A program made the translations under genes and the position numbers. The notes below the pieces were generated by a model. The model saw nothing but the letters and a program-made list of their open reading frames with translations, ran no database searches and was not told the origin of the DNA. A stretch of 10,034 nucleotides of DNA from the NCBI GenBank assembly GCA_021846485.1, contig JAJZWW010000090.1:1-10034 (forward strand). Reading direction: 5' to 3'. Within the stretch, counting starts at the first letter, position 1. Each line of letters starts with the position of its first letter. This document shows positions 5,383 through 10,034 of the stretch, in pieces. The DNA comes from Actinomycetes bacterium. Its GTDB lineage: Bacteria > Actinomycetota > Acidimicrobiia > Acidimicrobiales > Palsa-688.

Positions 5383-7092
5383 ATGGGACCAAGGATCTAC
5401 CGCGGCGGCCGGTCTGCTCGGCCGGCTGCGGTCACCGCAGTGCTGATCGCGGGGATCGTGCTGCTCGCTGCGGTCGGCGTCCCCGCTCGCAGGGCTGCCG
5501 CCTCGCCGGCCCCGGACTGGGTCCCGGCGTTCACCTCGGCGATGGCGTGGAGCCCTGGGCGGGCGGGCGATGTCACCGTCCGCCAGGTCGTCCCGTTGAG
5601 CGTCGGCGGGGCCCTCGTGCGGGTCCAGCTGGCCAACACCTTCTCCGGCGCCGCTCTTGCCGTCGGGGCGGCCAGCGTGGCCGTGCAGTCCTCCGGCCCG
5701 CAGGCGGTCACCGGGTCGGTGCGGGCGCTGAGCTTCGGCGGTGAGGCCGCGGTCACCATCCCCGCCGGCGGCACCGTCTGGAGCGACCCCGTCGCGATGA
5801 CCACCCACGCCGGCGAGGACCTCCTCGTGAGCGCCTGGGTGCCGGGCCAGGCTGCGATCTCCTCGCACTACGACGCCGGGCCGATGTCCTACGCGACCGT
5901 CGACGGCGGCGGCGACCTGGCCGCGTCGGCCTCCGGGTCCGGCTTCGGCCTGCCCTCCACCTGGGACCGGTGGGTGGCGACCGTCGACGTCGCCGGTGGC
6001 GTAGCCCGGCCGGGCGCGACGGTGGTCTTCGGGGACTCGATCAGCGACGGGTTCAACATCGCCTGCGGCCACTCCGACATCTGCCAGGCGACGACGCCCT
6101 GGCCGGTGTTCCTCCAGCAGCGGATACGGCACCTGCCGGCGAGCCGGCGGACCTCGGTGGTCGACGAGTCGATCACCGCCAACACCCTCACGGCGGTCGA
6201 CACGCCCCTGGCCGACCGCTACCGGGTGGGGGGCGGTGGGCCGCCGGGATTGACGCGCATGGCCGCCGACGTGCTCGACCAACCGGGGGTCGCCCGGGTG
6301 CTCCTGCTGATCGGCACCAACGACCTGTGGTTCGGCGCGTCGGCCGCCCAGCTGATCGCCGGCTACAAGGCCTTCGCCGCGCGAGCCGCGGCCCGGGGCG
6401 TCGAGGTCATCGCCTCCACCTTGTTGCCCCGCGAGGGTAGCAAGGGCTGGACACCGGCAGACGAGAAGGCCCGGGAGGTCGTCAACCACTGGATCCTCAC
6501 CTCGCACACCTTTCCCGTGGTCCTCGACCTGGCCGCGGTGGTTGCCGACACCTACGGCGGTGCCTGCCAACCGGACCGGATGTACCCGCCGTACAACTCG
6601 GGTGACTGGCTCCACCCCGACACCGCCGGGCAGCTGGCGATGGCCGACGCGGTCCCGACCGGCCTCCTCGGCGCCCCCGGCGCTCCCGAGCTGGCCAAGT
6701 CGATCCCGGCGGTGCCCACCACCGGCTGCCCGCACCCGGCGGTCCTGCAAGTGGACCGGGCCTCCGGCTCCCGCGGGTCGTCGACCTCCGCCTCCTCGTC
6801 GACCACCTCCACGTCGGGGACGACCACCTCGGCGGGGGGCTCTTCGACCACCTCGACCTCGGGTGCCAAGGGGCCCGGCGACCCTGGCGGCCCCGTGGGG
6901 CGCGCCGCGGGAGGCCTCCCCTCCGGGGGCTCCGGGCCGGGCGGCGTCCACGTCGGCGCCTGGGTGCTCGGGGTGGCGGTGCTCGGCGTGGTCGCCCTCC
7001 GGGCCCGCCGGCGGATCCGGCGGGCCTTGCGGAGGAGGAGGAGGTCGGAGCTGCAGCGCCGGCACGGCCTCGGGCAGGACCCGCGGCGGTGA
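5383..7092 (+). CDS. Secreted, membrane-anchored SGNH/GDSL esterase
   Basis: A 569-residue extracellular esterase/lipase-type hydrolase. An Arg-containing N-terminus and hydrophobic segment (about 15-33) followed by AAASPA form a signal peptide. Residues about 42-205 match the beta-rich N-terminal domain common in actinobacterial members (TVRQVVPLSVGGALVRVQL). The catalytic domain has block I FGDSISDG with Ser219, block III IGTND (Gly311, Asn313) and block V DWLHPD (Asp408, His411). Block II reads DESITAN where relatives usually have a Gly-rich NxGIxGN, so an oxyanion-hole glycine seems replaced. A Ser/Thr/Gly stalk (about 461-520) leads to a transmembrane helix (about 523-541) and a very Arg-rich cytoplasmic tail. 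No LPxTG motif is present, so this looks like a membrane anchor. ATG start with GAGAGG five bases upstream; a longer upstream frame is not protein-like. The natural ester is unknown. Confidence 0.9.
   Translation: MGPRIYRGGRSARPAAVTAVLIAGIVLLAAVGVPARRAAASPAPDWVPAFTSAMAWSPGRAGDVTVRQVVPLSVGGALVRVQLANTFSGAALAVGAASVAVQSSGPQAVTGSVRALSFGGEAAVTIPAGGTVWSDPVAMTTHAGEDLLVSAWVPGQAAISSHYDAGPMSYATVDGGGDLAASASGSGFGLPSTWDRWVATVDVAGGVARPGATVVFGDSISDGFNIACGHSDICQATTPWPVFLQQRIRHLPASRRTSVVDESITANTLTAVDTPLADRYRVGGGGPPGLTRMAADVLDQPGVARVLLLIGTNDLWFGASAAQLIAGYKAFAARAAARGVEVIASTLLPREGSKGWTPADEKAREVVNHWILTSHTFPVVLDLAAVVADTYGGACQPDRMYPPYNSGDWLHPDTAGQLAMADAVPTGLLGAPGAPELAKSIPAVPTTGCPHPAVLQVDRASGSRGSSTSASSSTTSTSGTTTSAGGSSTTSTSGAKGPGDPGGPVGRAAGGLPSGGSGPGGVHVGAWVLGVAVLGVVALRARRRIRRALRRRRRSELQRRHGLGQDPRR
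6796..6864 (+). repeat. Repeated SSTTSTSG stalk module in the esterase
   Basis: The octapeptide SSTTSTSG occurs at residues 472-479 and 487-494. The underlying DNA is nearly identical (about three mismatches in 23 bases), which indicates a recent internal duplication. Such Ser/Thr stalks commonly space an enzyme from the membrane and can be O-glycosylated; glycosylation here is inference. Confidence 0.6.
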
Positions 7093-7622
7093 CCGCCTGG
7101 CCCGACGAGGTGGCCCGTCCCGACGAGCTGCCCCTGGTGGAGCGGAGCGCGGTGCGCCTCGTGGTGCGCGACCGTCGCGGTGACGTGCTGGTCTTCCGGG
7201 CGCGGGAGATCACCCTCCCCGAGCTGGGACAGTGGTGGGAGCTGCCCGGCGGGGGCATCGAGCCGGGTGAGGGCTACCGCGAGGCGGCAGTGCGGGAGCT
7301 GCGGGAGGAGACCGGCCTGACCGTGGCCGCCTCGGCTGTCGGCCCCGCGTGCTGGCGGCGGACCGCCAGCTACCGCCACCGCGGCACCCGACGCCTGCAG
7401 CACGAGGTCGTCGCGGTGGTCGATGTCGGTGGCGATCGGCCGGCACTCGACGTGAGCGCCCAGCTGCCCCACGAGGTGGAGGACTACCTGTCGTGGCAGT
7501 GGATGCCGCCCGGGGAGATCCTCGCCGGCGGCGAGCGCTTCTACCCCGGCCGCCTGCCGGAGCTGTTGCCCCGGCTCCTCGCCGGCGAGCCGGTGGACGA
7601 GGGTTTCGAGGTGTTCTCCTAG
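7089..7622 (+). CDS. NUDIX hydrolase
   Basis: A 177-residue cytoplasmic enzyme predicted to hydrolyse a nucleoside diphosphate linked to another moiety. The Nudix box is complete from G55: E61, R69-E70-L71, E73-E74, G76 and L77 fit Gx5Ex7REUxEExGU, so the metal-binding glutamates are present. The preceding ELPGGG is the usual lead-in. The substrate cannot be deduced. The GTG start overlaps the TGA of the esterase gene by four bases (GTGA, 7089-7092), with AGGA nine bases upstream, so the two are probably translationally coupled. That pairing of a cytoplasmic NUDIX enzyme with a secreted esterase is not obviously explained. Its stop shares CTAG with the convergent sortase gene. Confidence 0.92.
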   Translation: MTAWPDEVARPDELPLVERSAVRLVVRDRRGDVLVFRAREITLPELGQWWELPGGGIEPGEGYREAAVRELREETGLTVAASAVGPACWRRTASYRHRGTRRLQHEVVAVVDVGGDRPALDVSAQLPHEVEDYLSWQWMPPGEILAGGERFYPGRLPELLPRLLAGEPVDEGFEVFS

Positions 7623-8380
7623 CGAGCCGAAGCGAGCGAGGCGAACACGACGGTGTTGTCCAGGTACTGGCGTGTCGATGTGTCGAATGGCCCCCCGCAG
7701 GTCACGAGGCGGAGAGCGGGGTAGTCGGTGGGCCCGTACACCACCGCTGTCGGGAAGTGGGCTTTGGGATAGCTCCGCACGCCGTCGACGACGAAGGTGG
7801 CGACCACTCCGTCGGCGAGGGTCACGTCGATCTTGTTTCCGGGCCTGAGGGCACCCAACCGGAAGAAGACGGCCGGACCGTAGATGTTGTCCACGTGACC
7901 GACGATGACGGAGGGGCCCACCTGCCCCGGGGTGGGGGAGTAGCGGTACCACGCTGCCTCGCCGGGATCGGCGAAGAGGGGGGGGACCTGGATCGTCCCG
8001 TTCGGCTCGAGCCCCACCTCACCGACAGGTGCGTGGACCCCGATGGCTGGGACGTCGAGGAGAACCGGGCGGGACCCGGCGAGGACCGGTCCCGCAGGAG
8101 GTCGCTGCCGTGTAGCGAGGGCCGCCGTGAGGCGGTCCAGGCTGGCCCTCGACAGGAGCGGAGGCGCCGGGGGAGCTGCAGAGCGGGCCGCCGGCGCCGG
8201 CGCCGGCGGCCCGAGCGACCCTGCCTGCGCGGCGGCCGGTTGGGGAGCGTGGTGCTGGGAGGCGACCGCGAAGCCGAGGGCGGACCCGCCTCCCGCGACC
8301 AGTACGGCCCCGGCGACGAGGAGGGCCGTTGTCCGACGCCCTCGTTGCGGGGAGCGCCCCCTCCGCGTGACGGCCGTCAT
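7619..8380 (-). CDS. Class F sortase
   Basis: A 253-residue membrane-anchored transpeptidase that should cleave sorting signals and attach proteins at the cell surface. After an Arg-rich N-terminus there is one transmembrane segment (about 18-40), a Pro/Ala-rich linker (about 45-75), and the sortase beta-barrel (about 105-250). The catalytic triad is visible: His162 in VIVGHVDN, Cys228 in LRLVTCGG and Arg237 in TRQYLDNTVVFA. These surroundings match class F enzymes of actinobacteria. The ATG at 8380 has GAGGTG about ten bases upstream, a slightly long spacing. The upstream gene on the same strand encodes an exported protein with a sorting-signal-like C-terminus, a plausible substrate. A run of eight C (plus-strand G 7978-7985) lies early in the barrel region, and a 30-bp palindrome lies in the linker. 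Confidence 0.92.
   Translation of the reverse strand: MTAVTRRGRSPQRGRRTTALLVAGAVLVAGGGSALGFAVASQHHAPQPAAAQAGSLGPPAPAPAARSAAPPAPPLLSRASLDRLTAALATRQRPPAGPVLAGSRPVLLDVPAIGVHAPVGEVGLEPNGTIQVPPLFADPGEAAWYRYSPTPGQVGPSVIVGHVDNIYGPAVFFRLGALRPGNKIDVTLADGVVATFVVDGVRSYPKAHFPTAVVYGPTDYPALRLVTCGGPFDTSTRQYLDNTVVFASLASAR
7978..7985 (-). repeat. C8 homopolymer in the sortase coding sequence
   Basis: Eight consecutive G on the plus strand are eight C in the sortase reading direction, encoding part of VPPLF around residues 132-135. Such tracts can slip during replication or sequencing. The frame is open here, so the copy seen is in the on state. Confidence 0.5.
8184..8213. repeat. 30-bp perfect palindrome in the sortase linker codons
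   Basis: The arm CGGGCCGCCGGCGCC is followed directly by its exact reverse complement, giving a loop-free 30-bp palindrome. On the coding strand it specifies a Gly-Pro-Pro-Ala-Pro-Ala-type linker (about residues 56-66), so alternating CCG and GCG codons partly explain it. In RNA it would form a very stable hairpin. Confidence 0.7.
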
Positions 8381-8479
8381 CGGACGGTCGTCACCTCGGC
8401 CACGTGGGAGCAGTGGGCGAAATGGCCGCTCTCCCCGGGGCGGAGGCCGGGAGCGGCCTGCACGTGCTGGGCGTTCTCG

Positions 8480-8995
8480 TCAGCCGGCGGCCCGGGGGCG
8501 CCGGCGCTGCCGCCACGCCAAGCCGAGCAGGCTGCCACCCACGACGAGGGCCGCGGCCCCCCCGTAGAGGAGCCCGGCATCCTGAAGGCCCGCCGTGGAG
8601 CCTGCGCCGGTCGCCGGGGCGCCGGAGGGCGCCGACGCGCTCACCGAGGCGGTGCACGCGCTGCCGATGGCGTTGGCGTCGGCGGTGAGCTTGGCCACGT
8701 TGATCTGGCCGCTCGCCGCCGCCTCGAGCTGGGTGACGAACGCTCCGACGGCGCTGTGCACCGGGGCAGGCAAGCTCGCCGCCTCCGTTTTCAGTTGGGC
8801 CGCGAAACTCGAGATCTTGCTTGCCAGCACGGAGCTGCTCGCCTGGGGGAGCTCCCTCTGGATGCTCGTCAGGGTGGCCTCGATCTGGCTGCAGGCGCCC
8901 GACGTCGTCTGCGCGCCGGCAGGCACGCCCACCATCAAGAGCACCAGGCTACCCCCGGCGAAGACGGCTGAAAGCCGTCTGAGCGCACGCAACAT
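8480..8995 (-). CDS. Exported small protein with sorting-signal-like C-terminus
   Basis: A 171-residue protein of unrecognised family. Residues 1-28 are a signal peptide (RALRR, hydrophobic core, cleavage near AGA-Q). The mature part (about 30-115) is mostly alpha-helical, hydrophilic and bounded by the only two cysteines, Cys35 and Cys114, which could form a disulfide. A Ser/Ala/Gly-rich linker (about 117-136) leads to LQDAG (137-141), a hydrophobic stretch (about 142-161) and RQRRR. This is the architecture of a sortase substrate, with LQDAG where LPxTG is usual. The ATG at 8995 has a strong AAGGAGG site upstream. The next gene on the same strand, 99 bp downstream, is the class F sortase, so a substrate role is a good inference. 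It could instead simply be a membrane-anchored protein. Confidence 0.85.
   Translation of the reverse strand: MLRALRRLSAVFAGGSLVLLMVGVPAGAQTTSGACSQIEATLTSIQRELPQASSSVLASKISSFAAQLKTEAASLPAPVHSAVGAFVTQLEAAASGQINVAKLTADANAIGSACTASVSASAPSGAPATGAGSTAGLQDAGLLYGGAAALVVGGSLLGLAWRQRRRPRAAG
8962..8980 (-). repeat. 8-bp stem hairpin in the signal-peptide codons
   Basis: AGACGGCT and AGCCGTCT form a perfect stem around the 3-base loop GAA. It lies about 15-34 bases after the start codon of the small exported protein. A hairpin there could affect early translation. Confidence 0.5.
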
Positions 8996-9039
8996 GTGCC
9001 CATCCCCTCCTTCGGGTGGTACTTCAGCTTCATCCTACC

Positions 9040-9094
9040 CCCGAGAGCGCCTCCCCATGCGACCGAGGAGAGCGCCACCTCCTGAGCTCTCGGG
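9040..9094 (-). repeat. 9-bp inverted repeat plus direct repeat in a 117-bp intergenic gap
   Basis: CCCGAGAGC (9040-9048) pairs perfectly with GCTCTCGGG (9086-9094) across a 37-base loop. GAGAGCGCC is also directly repeated at 9043-9051 and 9068-9076. This lies after the kdpD-like stop and before the small exported gene. It could be a hairpin terminator or a regulatory site, but there is no T-run, so an intrinsic terminator is not supported. Confidence 0.35.
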
Positions 9095-9112
9095 CTCCGC
9101 CGGCAGGCGACG

Positions 9113-10034
9113 TCAATCGCCGTAGGCGAGGGGATCGGGCGTTCCCGTTCCGGGCCGGTCCCGGCGGGCGATCACGTGCACGTCGATGCCTGCCCGCCCC
9201 GCCTCGGCGATCACCCGGCGCACGATCGAGCCGCCCCCGGTGAGCTCCTGCCAGCGGCTGCGCATGCTCGAGCCGATGACTATCTGGGTGACCTGGTGGG
9301 CCTGGGCGTACTCGACGATCGTCCGGGCCGGGTCCTCGCCGGTCTGCTCGTTCCAGTCTGCGCCGACGTCGGCGGCGACGGTCCGGATGGCGGCGACCCG
9401 CTCGGCCCGCCCGGACCCACCGTCGGGGGACACCACGTGGATGGCGTGCAGCTCGCCCTTGACCCGGGCGGCGAGGCGGGCGGCGCGGCGCAGCAGCCCT
9501 TCGGTGCCCGGGGCGGTGGTGACGGCCACGAGGATGCGCTCCGCGGTGTCCCACACGTTGGACGCGCTGTGGCGGCGCAGGTGCTCGAGCAGCTCCTCCT
9601 CGGTCTCGTCGGCGAGGAAGCGCAGCGCCAGCTCACGCAGGGCGATCAGGTTGTCGGTCTTGAAGAAGTGGGTGAGCGCCCGGGCGACCTTGTCCGGCGG
9701 GTACACGTTGCCGTGCAGCATCCGCCGCCGGAGCTGCTCGGGGGAGGAGTCGACCAGCTCGATCTGGTCTGCCCTGCGCACCACCCAGTCGGGCACCCGC
9801 TCGCGGACGGTGGTCTCGGTCATTGCCTCTACGGCGTCGGCGATGCTCTCCAGGTGCTGGATGTTGACCGTGGTGATCACGTCGATGCCCACGTCGAGCA
9901 GCTCCATCACGTCCTGCCAGCGCTTCTCGTGGCGGCCCGACCCGGGCACGTTGGTGTGGGCGAGCTCGTCGACGAGGGCAACCCGGGGACGGCGGGCGAT
10001 GACCGCGTCGAGGTCCATCTCCTCGAAGGAGGCT
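9113..10034 (-). CDS. kdpD: Short KdpD-like potassium sensor, no kinase domain (5' end outside window)
   Basis: About 306 C-terminal residues are visible; the reading frame continues past the window edge, where the Walker A motif would lie. The sequence FEEMDLDAVIARRPRVALVDELAHTN (Walker B-like segment) and the following RWQDVMELLDVGIDVITTVNIQHLES are hallmarks of the KdpD sensor domain. A universal-stress-protein domain follows (about visible residues 158-290: ILVAVTTAPG through IGSSMRSRWQELTGGGSIVRR). The protein then stops at TGA 9113-9115. Full KdpD continues with four membrane helices and a histidine kinase; none follow here, and the downstream genes are unrelated. Shortened KdpD proteins are known in some bacteria, so this is probably a genuine short form rather than a truncation. 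It would act in the cytoplasm, presumably linked to Kdp potassium transport or second-messenger sensing. The kdpABC genes would be expected beyond the right edge. Confidence 0.88.
   Translation of the reverse strand, partial: ASFEEMDLDAVIARRPRVALVDELAHTNVPGSGRHEKRWQDVMELLDVGIDVITTVNIQHLESIADAVEAMTETTVRERVPDWVVRRADQIELVDSSPEQLRRRMLHGNVYPPDKVARALTHFFKTDNLIALRELALRFLADETEEELLEHLRRHSASNVWDTAERILVAVTTAPGTEGLLRRAARLAARVKGELHAIHVVSPDGGSGRAERVAAIRTVAADVGADWNEQTGEDPARTIVEYAQAHQVTQIVIGSSMRSRWQELTGGGSIVRRVIAEAGRAGIDVHVIARRDRPGTGTPDPLAYGD

Noticed and set aside
5362..7065. 567-codon minus-strand ORF across the esterase.
   Set aside because: Arg/Gly/His-rich shadow produced by high GC; no domain.
6552..7952. 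466-codon minus-strand ORF across esterase, NUDIX and sortase genes.
   Set aside because: It spans three real genes on different strands and has no recognisable motif.
8377..8580. Minus-strand 67-codon ORF overlapping the sortase start by ATGA.
   Set aside because: Its first half is an alternative frame of the exported protein; the second half has no recognisable features, so the neat overlap is probably chance.
7349..8971. 540-codon plus-strand ORF across NUDIX, sortase and the exported protein.
   Set aside because: Shadow of the convincing minus-strand genes; biased composition.

Overview
The window is very GC-rich, with codons ending mostly in G or C and frequent GTG starts. It carries a class F sortase, a Ser/Thr-stalk anchored SGNH esterase and a short KdpD. 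This combination points to a high-GC Gram-positive actinobacterium. The class (for example Acidimicrobiia) cannot be fixed from sequence alone.

Left part (1-1800): a degraded or accessory stretch. It holds the 3' half of a tRNA (about 171-219) with no recognisable 5' half, about 340 bases with no convincing gene, a nucleotidyltransferase pseudogene (561-1414) broken by a frameshift and two tandem in-frame TAA codons, and a short doubtful ORF (1493-1777) whose codon use differs from its neighbours. A tRNA fragment beside broken genes fits an old integration site, but no integrase is visible.

Middle (1803-5205): a signalling block. A cytoplasmic GAF-GAF-GGDEF diguanylate cyclase (minus strand) is divergent from an orphan LuxR-type response regulator (plus strand); the 129-bp gap between them contains the palindrome CCTAGCTAGG. 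The regulator converges on a GNAT acetyltransferase, with a 23-bp overlap of the two 3' ends.

Right part (5383-10034): mainly a cell-envelope block. A secreted, C-terminally anchored SGNH esterase is followed by a NUDIX hydrolase with a 4-bp GTGA overlap. The NUDIX gene converges on a class F sortase, and the two share a CTAG that supplies both stop codons. Upstream of the sortase on the same strand is a small exported protein with two cysteines and a C-terminus that looks like a sortase sorting signal but with LQDAG in place of LPxTG. This is a likely sortase/substrate pair. At the right edge a KdpD-like protein (sensor plus USP domains) stops before any histidine kinase region.

I see no CRISPR array, insertion sequence, rRNA or prophage module. 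The observations most worth a second look are the sortase with its non-canonical candidate substrate, the kinase-less KdpD, the altered block II of the SGNH esterase and the tRNA fragment.
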